From: Glycomyces lechevalierae
GTDB lineage: Bacteria > Actinomycetota > Actinomycetes > Mycobacteriales > Micromonosporaceae
NCBI RefSeq assembly: GCF_027622945.1
Contig: NZ_JAPZVQ010000021.1
Location: forward strand, 23,370-87,369
Reading direction: 5' to 3'
Length of the DNA: 64,000 nt
In this document: positions 41,200-49,682 of the stretch, piece after piece
Layout of the letters: the number at the start of each line of letters is the position of its first letter
Numbering within the stretch: position 1 is the stretch's first letter
The notes under the pieces: generated by a model
The model's input: only the letters and a program-made list of their open reading frames with translations
What the model was told of the DNA's origin: nothing
Databases searched by the model: none
Made by a program: the position numbers and the translations under genes

Positions 41200-41886
41200 G
41201 TGCTGTACAAGACGTTGCAATGGACGGCCGCGCCGACCATCAAGCTCATCTACAGGCCTTGGATCGACGGGAAAGAGAACATCCCGGAGGACGGTCCGGT
41301 CATCCTGGCGTCCAACCACCTCTCCGTTGCGGACCACTACTTCCTGGGTCTGACCACCAAGCGGCACATCGCGACGATGGCGAAGATCGAGTACTTCACG
41401 GGTGCGGGGCTGAAGGGCAAGCTGATCTCGTCGACGGTGAAGGCGCTCGGCCAGGTGGCGGTGGACCGTTCGGGCGGGCGCAAGAGCGCCGCGTCCCTGG
41501 AGCCGTCGCTGGAGGTGCTGGAGGAGGGCCGCGTGTTCGCGATCTTCCCGGAGGGCACGCGTTCGCCGGACGGGCGGCTGTACCGGGGCAAGCCGGGGGT
41601 GGCGCGGTTGGCGCTCACGTCGGGCGCGCCGGTGATCCCGGTGGGTCTGATCGGCACGGAGAAGGTGCTGCCGATCGGCGAGTCGCGGCCGCGGGTGGCG
41701 CCGGTGGGCGTGCGCGTGGGCAAGCCGCTCGATTTCACGCGGTACAAGGGCATGGAGAACGACCGGGTGGTGATCCGTGCCGTCACCGACGAGGTGATGG
41801 ACGCGATCCGGCGGTTGACCGGCCAGGAGTACGTGGACAAGTACGCGAAGCGCAACGGCTCCGGTAAGGGAGAGGGCGAGGACTAG
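41200..41886 (+). CDS. plsC: 1-acyl-sn-glycerol-3-phosphate acyltransferase (PlsC-like)
   Basis: A 228-residue lysophosphatidate acyltransferase-like protein. The four family blocks are visible: SNHLSVADHYFLG (HxxxxD, here HLSVAD), KALGQVAVDRSGG, FAIFPEGTRSPDGRLYRGKPGVARLA and PVIPVGLIGTEK. It would acylate the sn-2 position in phospholipid synthesis. The GTG at 41200 (VLYKTLQWTAAP) fits the conserved start; an upstream in-frame GTG would add a non-conserved lead. The stop TAG sits in CTAG, shared with the convergent cyclophilin stop. Confidence 0.88.
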   Translation: MLYKTLQWTAAPTIKLIYRPWIDGKENIPEDGPVILASNHLSVADHYFLGLTTKRHIATMAKIEYFTGAGLKGKLISSTVKALGQVAVDRSGGRKSAASLEPSLEVLEEGRVFAIFPEGTRSPDGRLYRGKPGVARLALTSGAPVIPVGLIGTEKVLPIGESRPRVAPVGVRVGKPLDFTRYKGMENDRVVIRAVTDEVMDAIRRLTGQEYVDKYAKRNGSGKGEGED

Positions 41887-42848
41887 CGCCCGGTGGGGCT
41901 GGCGGTGCCCGTCGGCGTCGCCGTCCCTGTGGGCGTGGCGGTTCCCGTGGGTGTGGCGGTTCCGGGGGGCGTGGTCGCGCCGAGCGGCGGGGTCGCGGTT
42001 CCCGTTGGGAGCCCAGGGGACTGGCTCTGGATGGGGCTGGTCGCCATGTCGCCGACCTCGCTGATGGTGACGCCCCAGATCTCGACCGCGACGGGCGGTG
42101 CACCGTCGTAATCGACAGTCTCGGTGAGGGCCGCGATCTGGTCGAGCACTTCGTAGCCGTCGACGATGCCGCCGATGACGCTGACGCCCGCGGTGGGGAC
42201 GGCCGCGCCGCGGATGAGCGCGAAGGCGCTGCCGGCGCGGCCCTTGTCGTCGGTGATGAGGGCGAGCACGTCGGCCACGTCGTTGCCGGCCATGCCGGTC
42301 TCGGCCTGGAAGCGCCAGCCCGGGCCGTACGTGTCGTCATCGTCTTCAGAGGGGCCGGCGAGGCCGGGGCTGCCGCAGCGCAGGATCGCGGTCGGGTCGA
42401 CCGCCTGCGTGGTGAGCCGGTCGCATTCGTGCGAGGCGTAGAACGCGGTCTCGGCGAGGTGGGTGAAGGCCTCGACGCCGCACGGCGCGAGGTCGCCCCA
42501 CAGGAGCACGACGATCTCGCCGTAGTTGGTCTGGACGGTGGCGAGGGAGCGTTCGGCGGGGGCGCCCGGATCGAGCGGGTCCGCGCCGTTCCCGGCGTCG
42601 TCCGCTTCAGTGACGGTGCACTGCTCGGCGATCACATCGCCCGCGTCGGCGGCGGTGCCGCCCTCGTCGCGGAAGGCGAGCCAGGCGACCGCGGCGACCG
42701 AGCCGGCGGTGAGGACGACCGCGCCGAGTCCGGCGAGTCCGCGCTTCCAGCTACCGGTGCCCTCGCGCTGCCAGGGAGCCGTCCCGCGGTAGGGATTGGA
42801 GGCTACTGGCTCGTCGTCGGTCTCGCTTCGGTGGCGGCGGGGCTCCAT
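41883..42848 (-). CDS. Cyclophilin-type peptidyl-prolyl isomerase, membrane-anchored
   Basis: A 321-residue protein with a cytosolic lead (1-34), a signal-anchor helix (about 38-60), and an extracytoplasmic cyclophilin-like domain (ATVQTNYGEIVVLLWGDLAPC, VEAFTHLAETAFYA, GGIVDGYEVLDQIAAL). The usual catalytic Arg/Phe motif FHR is not clear (YASHECDR occupies the place), so activity may be low. The C-terminal 40 residues are Thr/Pro repeats (GTATPT units), encoded by an 18-base tandem repeat (41888-41970). The ATG overlaps the MFS gene end by 46 bases. Its stop TAG shares CTAG with plsC. Confidence 0.8.
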   Translation of the reverse strand: MEPRRHRSETDDEPVASNPYRGTAPWQREGTGSWKRGLAGLGAVVLTAGSVAAVAWLAFRDEGGTAADAGDVIAEQCTVTEADDAGNGADPLDPGAPAERSLATVQTNYGEIVVLLWGDLAPCGVEAFTHLAETAFYASHECDRLTTQAVDPTAILRCGSPGLAGPSEDDDDTYGPGWRFQAETGMAGNDVADVLALITDDKGRAGSAFALIRGAAVPTAGVSVIGGIVDGYEVLDQIAALTETVDYDGAPPVAVEIWGVTISEVGDMATSPIQSQSPGLPTGTATPPLGATTPPGTATPTGTATPTGTATPTGTASPTGR

Positions 42849-44146
42849 GCCTGTGAATCGTACGGTGCCTCGTCTCGCGCGAGGTAGGCGTATCCGACGC
42901 AGATCAGACCGTAGGAGAGGGCCACGCCGACGAGCGTGCCGGGCGCGTACCCGTTCTCGGGGACGACGAACGCGGCCGCGAACAGCCCGGCGAGGTAGCC
43001 GACGTTGTAGATCGTGTCGTTGACGCTGAAGACCCGGCCGCGGTAGGCGTCCTCGACGCCCCGCTGGATACTCGTGTCCACTGTGATCTTGAGGCCCTGG
43101 GAGGCGATGTTCACCAGGAGGACCACGACGGCGAACATGGCCGGCACCATCGTGCCGGAGAGCACGGCGACCACGACGGCGCACAGCGCCATGAGCACCA
43201 CGATCCAGTTCTTCGGGCCCCACACGCGGGTCGCGCGCGGGGTCGCGATCGCGGCGGCGAGCACGCCCACGTTGCCGAGGATCGCGAGGACCAGCAGCCA
43301 CGAGATGATGGTGGTCTGATCGGACTCGACGTCCCAGAAGAAGCCCATGAACAGGGCGATCGCGATGATGAACACGATGCCGTACAGGAACCGGTGCAGC
43401 CCCTGCACCGCCATGGCCAGGGCCGGGCCGCGGCGGCGGCCGAGGTGCTTGAACCCCTCCCACATGCCCGAGCTCGTCTGCGCGATGCCGCGCCACAGGC
43501 CGCTCGGCGCGCTGTCGTCCGCGGGCGGGCCCAGGTCGGGGCGGCGGAACGAGGCGACGACGATGCACGCGGACGCGAGGTAGCCGCAGCCGGCGGCCAG
43601 CGCGAGCATCGAGTAGGAGACGCCCGAGTCGAGGAGTTTCGCGATGCCGGTGGTCGCGAGGCCCAGCCCGTAGGCGAGCGCGCCGAGCGTGGACGCGAGC
43701 GAGTTCGCGGTGACGAGGTCCTTGGCCGGGACGACCTGCGGGTGGGCGGCGGCGAGGCCGGCGAGGACGAAGCGGTTGGCGGCCAGGACGATCATCGCGC
43801 ACAGGACCCAGGACCAGTTGAAACCGCCGGGCAGGGTCAGGCAGATGACGATCATGAGGGCGGCGCGCACGAGGTTGGCGCCGCCGATGAGGTTGCGGCG
43901 GCTGAACCGGTCGAGGACCGTGCCGACATAGGGCCCGAGCAGGGAGTACGGGCCGAGGAGGACCGCGACGGCGGCCGCGTACCGGAACGGGTCGTTGGCC
44001 TCGCCGAGGGCCGGGTTGAAGAAGACGGAGAGCGCCAGCGAGGCCTGGAACATGCCGTCGGCGCCCTGGGACGTCAGCCGCACCGCCAGCAGGTGCCTGA
44101 ATCGGCGGTTGCTCGCGAGGTTCCGAACGTGGCCGTCGGTGCGCAT
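42803..44146 (-). CDS. Major facilitator superfamily transporter
   Basis: A 447-residue membrane protein with about twelve helices, including RLTSQGADGMFQASLALSVFF, PYSLLGPYVGTVLDRFSRRNLIGG (the MFS A-motif between helices 2 and 3), and KITVDTSIQRGVEDAYRGRVFSV. It resembles drug/efflux-type MFS proteins with no known substrate. On the minus strand TATCCT (44153-44158) ends six bases before the ATG, so the mRNA looks leaderless. Its 3' end overlaps the cyclophilin start by 46 bases, indicating a transcriptional unit. Confidence 0.85.
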   Translation of the reverse strand: MRTDGHVRNLASNRRFRHLLAVRLTSQGADGMFQASLALSVFFNPALGEANDPFRYAAAVAVLLGPYSLLGPYVGTVLDRFSRRNLIGGANLVRAALMIVICLTLPGGFNWSWVLCAMIVLAANRFVLAGLAAAHPQVVPAKDLVTANSLASTLGALAYGLGLATTGIAKLLDSGVSYSMLALAAGCGYLASACIVVASFRRPDLGPPADDSAPSGLWRGIAQTSSGMWEGFKHLGRRRGPALAMAVQGLHRFLYGIVFIIAIALFMGFFWDVESDQTTIISWLLVLAILGNVGVLAAAIATPRATRVWGPKNWIVVLMALCAVVVAVLSGTMVPAMFAVVVLLVNIASQGLKITVDTSIQRGVEDAYRGRVFSVNDTIYNVGYLAGLFAAAFVVPENGYAPGTLVGVALSYGLICVGYAYLARDEAPYDSQAWSPAATEARPTTSQ

Positions 44147-44174
44147 TGTCCGAGGATAACTCCGGTGAAAGCCA

Positions 44175-44240
44175 AGGGGGACCCCTCTTTGCAAGCAGGT
44201 GGGCCGGAAATCGGCCCGGGCTCGCAACCGGGGTCCCCCT
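44175..44240. terminator. Nested inverted repeat after ino1
   Basis: An outer perfect 11-bp pair AGGGGGACCCC/GGGGTCCCCCT (44175-44185 with 44230-44240) encloses an inner hairpin GGGCCG-GAAAT-CGGCCC (44201-44216 region). It lies 18 bases past the ino1 stop, and its other side adjoins the MFS promoter, so it can insulate the two minus-strand units. Confidence 0.65.
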
Positions 44241-44257
44241 CGGGAAGGCGTCGGGCG

Positions 44258-45328
44258 CTACAGGCCCGCGATGAAGTTCTCGACGGAGATGCGAGCCTCT
44301 TCGTCCGAGAACTGCTTGGCCGGCGACTTCATGAAGTAGCTGGAGGCCGATTCGACCGGGCCGCCGTGGCCGCGGTCGAGGGCGATCTTCGCCGCGCGGA
44401 CGGCGTCGATGATCACGCCCGCGGAGTTCGGCGAGTCCCACACCTCGAGCTTGAGCTCGGCGTTGAGCGGCACGTCGCCGAAGGTGGTGCCTTCCAGGCG
44501 GATGTACGCCCACTTGCGGTCGGTCAGCCACGGCACGTGGTCCGACGGGCCGATGTGGACGTCCGCGCCGAGCATCTCGTGCGGGATCTGCGAGGTCACG
44601 GCCTGCGTCTTGGAGATCTTCTTGCTCTTGAGGCGGGTGCGCTCGAGCATGTTCATGAAGTCCATGTTGCCGCCGAAGTTCAGCTGGTACGTGCGGTCGA
44701 GGCGCACGCCGCGGTCTTCGAACAGCTTCGCCAGCACGCGGTGCACGATGGTGGCGCCGACCTGCGACTTGATGTCGTCGCCGACGATCGGAATGCCCGC
44801 GTCGGTGAACTTCTGGGCCCATTCGGGGTCGGAGGCGATGAACACGGGAAGGGCGTTCACGAACGCGGCGCCCGCGTCGATCGCGGCCTGCGCGTAGAAC
44901 TTCGCGGCCTTCTCGCTGCCCACCGGCAGGTAGCAGACCACGACGTCCGTCTTCGCCGCCTTGAGCGCGGCGACCACGTCGACCGCTTCCTCGGAGGACT
45001 CGGTGACCATCTCGGTGTAGTACTCGCCCAGGCCGTCGTGGGTCGGGCCGCGCAGCACCGTCACGCCGGTGGGGGGCACGTCGGCGAACTTGATGGTGTT
45101 GTTCTCCGAGGCGAAGATCGCGCTGGCCAGGTCCTGGCCGACCTTCTTGGCGTCGACGTCGAACGCGGCGACGAACTCGATGTCGTTCACGTGGTAGTCG
45201 CCGAACTGGACGTGCATGAGGCCGGGCACCCGGTCCTCGGGCTTGGCGTCGCGGTAGTACTCGACGCCTTGGACCAGCGAGTTGGCGCAGTTGCCCACGC
45301 CGACAATGGCTACGCGCAGCTTACCCAT
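44258..45328 (-). CDS. ino1: myo-Inositol-1-phosphate synthase
   Basis: A 356-residue Ino1 making inositol-1-phosphate from glucose-6-phosphate, the precursor of phosphatidylinositol, PIMs and mycothiol. The NAD motif is VAIVGVGNCANSLVQGVEYY. Catalytic and structural motifs include VGDDIKSQVGATIVHRVLAKLF, QLNFGGNMDFMNMLERTRLKSKKISKTQ and PSDHVPWLTDRKWAYIRLEG. The ATG at 45326-45328 overlaps the end of padR by eight bases, so the regulator and enzyme are coupled. Actinobacterial genomes, including mycobacteria, share this ino1-padR pair. Confidence 0.95.
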   Translation of the reverse strand: MGKLRVAIVGVGNCANSLVQGVEYYRDAKPEDRVPGLMHVQFGDYHVNDIEFVAAFDVDAKKVGQDLASAIFASENNTIKFADVPPTGVTVLRGPTHDGLGEYYTEMVTESSEEAVDVVAALKAAKTDVVVCYLPVGSEKAAKFYAQAAIDAGAAFVNALPVFIASDPEWAQKFTDAGIPIVGDDIKSQVGATIVHRVLAKLFEDRGVRLDRTYQLNFGGNMDFMNMLERTRLKSKKISKTQAVTSQIPHEMLGADVHIGPSDHVPWLTDRKWAYIRLEGTTFGDVPLNAELKLEVWDSPNSAGVIIDAVRAAKIALDRGHGGPVESASSYFMKSPAKQFSDEEARISVENFIAGL

Positions 45329-46004
45329 CGCGCATGCCTCCTTTGCCTTGTTTATTTGGGTCTCCGGCGCTCGCAGCCGGATCGGGTGTTCCCTGATCCA
45401 GGACGGACTGGTGCCGTCCCGGTTCGGCGAAGGGCTCGCCGAAGTCGTTGCGCTGCTCGGGGCGGCGGCTCTCCTCGGAGGCGATGAGCTCGTTGAGCCA
45501 CCGCACCTCCCGCTCGGCGGTCTCGAGCCCGTGCCGCTGGAGCTCGAGCCCGTAGGCGTCGAGCCGCTCGGCGGTGCGGGCGAGGGCCTCGCGGATGCGC
45601 TCGCGGCGCTCCTCGACGCGGCGGCGGCGGGCCTCGAGGATCCGCAGGCGCGTGGCCGGGTCGGTGCGGGAGAAGAACGCGAAGTGCACCCCGAACAAGG
45701 CCTCGTCGGCCGATTCGGGGCCGGCGTCGGCCATGAGCTGAGCGAAGTGCTCTTTGCCTTCGGGTGTGAGCCGGTAGACCTTGCGGGCCCGGCGCCCGGT
45801 GAGCAGCGGGGTCTCTGCCGCACCCTCTCGTGGGGTCTCCTCGGCGATGAGTCCACGTTGACGCATGCGCTTGAGGGTGGGGTAGAGCGAGCCGTAGCTG
45901 AACGCGGCCCGGATGGCCCCGAGGAGGGCAAGCAGGCGTTTGCGCAGCTCATAGCCGTGCATGGGGGTTTCGTGCAGGAGTCCCAGAATGGCCAGCTCGA
46001 GCAT
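45321..46004 (-). CDS. PadR-family transcriptional regulator
   Basis: A 227-residue PadR with the N-terminal winged helix MLELAILGLLHETPMHGYELRKRL and the second helix FSYGSLYPTLKRMRQRGLI, followed by YRLTPEGKEHF and a long C-terminal coiled-coil (RRRRVEERRERIREALARTAERL). A palindrome upstream (46039-46061) is an expected PadR operator. It is the first gene of the padR-ino1 operon, divergent from the PBP. Its C-terminal 25 residues are charged and low-complexity and overlap the ino1 start. Confidence 0.88.
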   Translation of the reverse strand: MLELAILGLLHETPMHGYELRKRLLALLGAIRAAFSYGSLYPTLKRMRQRGLIAEETPREGAAETPLLTGRRARKVYRLTPEGKEHFAQLMADAGPESADEALFGVHFAFFSRTDPATRLRILEARRRRVEERRERIREALARTAERLDAYGLELQRHGLETAEREVRWLNELIASEESRRPEQRNDFGEPFAEPGRHQSVLDQGTPDPAASAGDPNKQGKGGMRDG

Positions 46005-46038
46005 CGCGCCCCTCCTCTCACACGGCGATCTAACGCTT

Positions 46039-46061
46039 TGATGTATCGGCTCGATACATCA
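46039..46061. promoter_or_regulatory. PadR operator, 10-3-10 inverted repeat
   Basis: TGATGTATCG (46039-46048), spacer GCT, CGATACATCA (46052-46061): a perfect inverted repeat 35 bases upstream of padR. The ATGTAT/ATACAT half-sites match PadR boxes of Gram-positive bacteria. It probably autoregulates padR-ino1 and might affect the divergent PBP gene. Confidence 0.75.
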
Positions 46062-46346
46062 GGGTTAACCATAGCGGCAGGCGCAAATCACGTCAAGGCG
46101 CGCGTCCGCGCCCTGTTCAGAGGGGCTGCCATCCGATAGGCTGGCCCACCAAGCGATCTAGCAGCGTTCGCTCAATTTCGATGTGCGAAACTGCGAGACG
46201 ACCGGCCACCCCCATGCCGGGAGTAGACCTTTGCGACCGCCGGTCTGCCGGGCGCGCCCCCCTCGGGAAGCCGCGCGCCAGGTGCACCGGGCCGACCGGC
46301 AAAACCCGGAATTTGGCTGGGTTACACAGCACGTGGATGGTTGAGC

Positions 46347-49300
46347 ATGAGCGACTACGGTTATCGTCCCGCCCCGCCCCCCGAGGACGGTAGGCCCCAG
46401 GGCCAAGGCGGACGACCGGACGGCCGCGCCTACGGCAGCGGCGGATCCGGGGACCGCCAAAGCGATTACGGCTGGGGCGGCCAGCAGCAGGGCGGCCAAG
46501 GCGGCCAGGCCCCGCGCCCCCGCCAGCAGCCTTACGGCACGCCCGCCTCGGGCAGTGCGGCCGTGGGCCGCGGCGCGATCCCGCCCCCGCCCCCCGGGCG
46601 CGGCTCCGCTTCGGTGGGCCGGCCCACCGGTTCCGCCTCCGTCGGCGGCGCCACCGGCAGCGCCTCCGTGGGAGGCCCGGGCCGCACCGGCCGCGCCAGC
46701 GTCGGCTCCGCCTCGGTGGGATCCGCCTCCGTCGGTTCGGCGTCCGTGGGGTCGGCGTCCGTCGGCTCCGCCTCGGTCCGCCCGGTCAGTCCCGGCGCAC
46801 CCGGCGAGCGGACCGGCCGCGCCAGCGTCACCGGCACCCGCCGCGCCGGCAAGGGCCCGGGGAGCAAGGGCGACATCGAAGGCGAAGGCGGCAAGAAGAA
46901 GCGCAAGCGCCTCGGCCGCAAGATGCTCGCCGCGATGATCGCCCTCGGCGTCGTCATGGTCGCCGGCATCACGGTCGTCGGCTCCTACTTCTTCGTCGAC
47001 GTCGGGGAGCCCGGGGACATCTCCCGTGCCGGCGAGTCGTCGAGCTTCTACTTCTCGGACGGGACCCAGGCGGGCGGGTACGGCGAGACCCTGCGCCTCC
47101 AGGCCGAGGACGGCGAGATCCCCCCCGAGGTGAAGGAAGCCCTCGTCGCGACCGAGGACCGCAAGTTCTACGACCACCACGGCGTCGACGTCCTGGGCAC
47201 CACCCGCGCGCTCGTGAACAACCTGAGCGGCGGCGACACGCAGGGCGCCTCGACGATCACCCAGCAGTACGCGGGCATGGTCATGGACATCCGCAACGAG
47301 ATCTCCTACGACCGCAAGGCCAAGGAAGCGGCCATGGCGATCAAGATCGAGAACAAGTACACCAAAGACCAGATCATCAGCGCCTACCTCAACCTCGCCT
47401 GGTACGGCCGCGGCGCCACCGGCATCGAGGCCGCCGCGAAGGTGTACTTCAACAAGACCCTCGACGACCTCACCCCGGGCGAGTGCGCGTACATCGTCAT
47501 GCAGGTCAAGTCCCCCGACGGCACCTACGACCCTTACTACAAGGATGTCTACGACCCCGACAAGACCCAGGCGCGCTGGGACTACTCCATGGACGCCATG
47601 GTCGAGGAGGGCTACCTCTCCCAGGGGGAGCGGGACGCCGAGAAGCTGCCCGTCCCCACGGACGACTTCAACTCCGCCGGCTCGTGGGGCGGCAACACGA
47701 ACGTCGGCTTCATCATCAACGAGCAGGACGGCTACGTCTTCGAGGAACTCGAGCGCCGGTACGGCCTGACGAAGGCGGACCTGTACGGCGGCGACGACGG
47801 CAAGGGCGGCTACTCCGTCACCCTCACCATCGACCCGACGATCCAGGACCAGCTCGCCGCCAAGGGCTCGCGCGGCGCCATCGTGAAGAAGAAGGACGAC
47901 GACGGCAACTGGGTCGACGCCAACGGCGATCCTGTCGAGACCGAGGACCAGGCGGCGCCGGCCGTGGACGAGGACGGCTACTCCTACTTCAAGAACGACA
48001 ACGACGACGCCGCCCTCAAGAACTACGAGGACTACATGATGACGGCCATGGTCGCCATCGATCCCGAGACCGGCGACATCCTCGGCTACTACGGCGGCGA
48101 CAACGGCTTCGGCGTCGACAAGGCCGGTCCCGAGTCCCCGCACCCGTCCTCCTCGACGTTCAAGATGATCACGGCCGCCACCGCGCTCGACCAGGGCGAC
48201 TCGATCAACTCCTGGTTCAACGCGGACTCGCCGCGGCAGTTCGACAGCCTCACCGACGACGAGGCCGAGACCTGCATCGGCGGCGGCACCTACCCGGACT
48301 GCACCCTGCGCAACGGCAGCCAGCAGAAGGACCTCGAGCTGACGCTCACCGACGCGGTGCGCGAATCGAAGAACACGCCCATGTACGGGATCGCCGAGCA
48401 CTACGGCGCCGACATGATCCTCGACTACGCGGACAAGATGGGCCTGAGCGTCATGAACCAGGCCCGCACGCTGTACGACTCCGACGGCACGAAGTGGGAC
48501 GGCCGGAGCGTCAACTACCGGTTCTACGACAACGGCACCTACTCCCAGCACGGCGCGGCCGTCGACGCCGAGGGCAAGCCGGTGACCGACCCGAGCGGCA
48601 ACTGGGACACGATGGCGCCCGTCCAGGTCGACTCCGACTGCAACCCGATCGTGAACACCAAGGGCGAGTTCCTCGTGACCGAGGACAACAAGCCGGTGAC
48701 GTGCGACATCGGCGACAAGGGCCGCACCGACCCGTTCTACAACCACATCGCGTTCGGGCAGTACCCCACGAGCGTGCGCGACATGGCCTCGGTCTACGCG
48801 ACGATCGCCAACGACGGCGTCTACAACGAGTCGCACTTCGTCGCCAAGGTCACCGACAACGAGGGCAACGAGGTCCCCGAGGTCAACCCGCTCAACCTCG
48901 GCGAGCAGGTGATCGACAAGGGCGTGGCCCGGGACCTCCAGTGGGTCGGCTCGGAGATCGGCGGCGAGTCCGCGACCGACAAGCTCGACCGCGACTACTT
49001 CGGCAAGACCGGAACCTGGGAGGCGAGCTGCGAGGACTGCGAGTCCTCCTGGAACGCCCACGCCTGGTACGTCGGCGCGATCCCGCAGCTCTCCATCGCC
49101 GCGTGGGTCGGCAACGTGACCTCCGAATCCGACCCGATCGCCGACCCGGACGGCGACAGGAGCAACGTCTTCGGCTCCAACACCGCCTACCCGGTCTGGT
49201 TCAAGACCATGGAGGGGATCCTCGAGGCGACCGACTGGGACAAGGAGTCCTGGGAGGGCAAGGTCGAGGGCGGCAACAAGACCTGGTGGGACATCGAAGC

Positions 49301-49619
49301 CGCCGGCGGGCCCCGCAACGGCGGTGAGTTCTGCGCCGCCAACGCCGACAACGAGTTGTGCGCCGGGCAGCAGGACGAACAGGACAAGAAGGATTGCGAG
49401 GACGGCGGCGGCACCTGGGACGGCGAGAAGTGCGAGGCCCTTCCCGAGGACGGTGTGACGCCGACCGAGGATCCGACCTCCGATCCGACCGACGGCGAGT
49501 CCACCGGCGAGGAGAACTGCGGGACCTGGCCGCTGCCGGATTGCGAAGAGCCCACGACACCGGAGGAGAGCACGACCACCTCTCAGGACCCCGGAGGCAA
49601 CGGGAACGGCAATGGCTGA
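46347..49619 (+). CDS. Class A penicillin-binding protein (bifunctional transglycosylase/transpeptidase)
   Basis: A 1090-residue PBP1-type enzyme, counterpart of mycobacterial PonA1 by position. Residues 1-185 are a cytoplasmic Gly/Pro/Ser region with about nine SASVG repeats (88-150) and a basic segment KKKRKRLGRK before the membrane helix (192-215). The GT51 domain begins at about 265 with ATEDRKFYDHHGVDV and has TQGASTITQQYA. The transpeptidase domain has Ser-x-x-Lys at about 602 (SSTFK), SKN near 674 and KTGT near 887. The C-terminal tail is Cys-containing and Thr/Pro/Asp-rich. The ATG at 46347 was chosen; a TTG six bases upstream is unlikely. Divergent from padR. Confidence 0.93.
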   Translation: MSDYGYRPAPPPEDGRPQGQGGRPDGRAYGSGGSGDRQSDYGWGGQQQGGQGGQAPRPRQQPYGTPASGSAAVGRGAIPPPPPGRGSASVGRPTGSASVGGATGSASVGGPGRTGRASVGSASVGSASVGSASVGSASVGSASVRPVSPGAPGERTGRASVTGTRRAGKGPGSKGDIEGEGGKKKRKRLGRKMLAAMIALGVVMVAGITVVGSYFFVDVGEPGDISRAGESSSFYFSDGTQAGGYGETLRLQAEDGEIPPEVKEALVATEDRKFYDHHGVDVLGTTRALVNNLSGGDTQGASTITQQYAGMVMDIRNEISYDRKAKEAAMAIKIENKYTKDQIISAYLNLAWYGRGATGIEAAAKVYFNKTLDDLTPGECAYIVMQVKSPDGTYDPYYKDVYDPDKTQARWDYSMDAMVEEGYLSQGERDAEKLPVPTDDFNSAGSWGGNTNVGFIINEQDGYVFEELERRYGLTKADLYGGDDGKGGYSVTLTIDPTIQDQLAAKGSRGAIVKKKDDDGNWVDANGDPVETEDQAAPAVDEDGYSYFKNDNDDAALKNYEDYMMTAMVAIDPETGDILGYYGGDNGFGVDKAGPESPHPSSSTFKMITAATALDQGDSINSWFNADSPRQFDSLTDDEAETCIGGGTYPDCTLRNGSQQKDLELTLTDAVRESKNTPMYGIAEHYGADMILDYADKMGLSVMNQARTLYDSDGTKWDGRSVNYRFYDNGTYSQHGAAVDAEGKPVTDPSGNWDTMAPVQVDSDCNPIVNTKGEFLVTEDNKPVTCDIGDKGRTDPFYNHIAFGQYPTSVRDMASVYATIANDGVYNESHFVAKVTDNEGNEVPEVNPLNLGEQVIDKGVARDLQWVGSEIGGESATDKLDRDYFGKTGTWEASCEDCESSWNAHAWYVGAIPQLSIAAWVGNVTSESDPIADPDGDRSNVFGSNTAYPVWFKTMEGILEATDWDKESWEGKVEGGNKTWWDIEAAGGPRNGGEFCAANADNELCAGQQDEQDKKDCEDGGGTWDGEKCEALPEDGVTPTEDPTSDPTDGESTGEENCGTWPLPDCEEPTTPEESTTTSQDPGGNGNGNG

Positions 49620-49682
49620 GCCGCGTTAGCGCGGCGAACCACCGATAGCGCCAGGACGGCGGCATGGGCCACAATAGGGCCC

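Noticed and set aside
46610..46790. SASVG-encoding repeats considered as a CRISPR-like array
   Set aside because: Units are 15 bases, contiguous, in frame with a protein and have no spacers.
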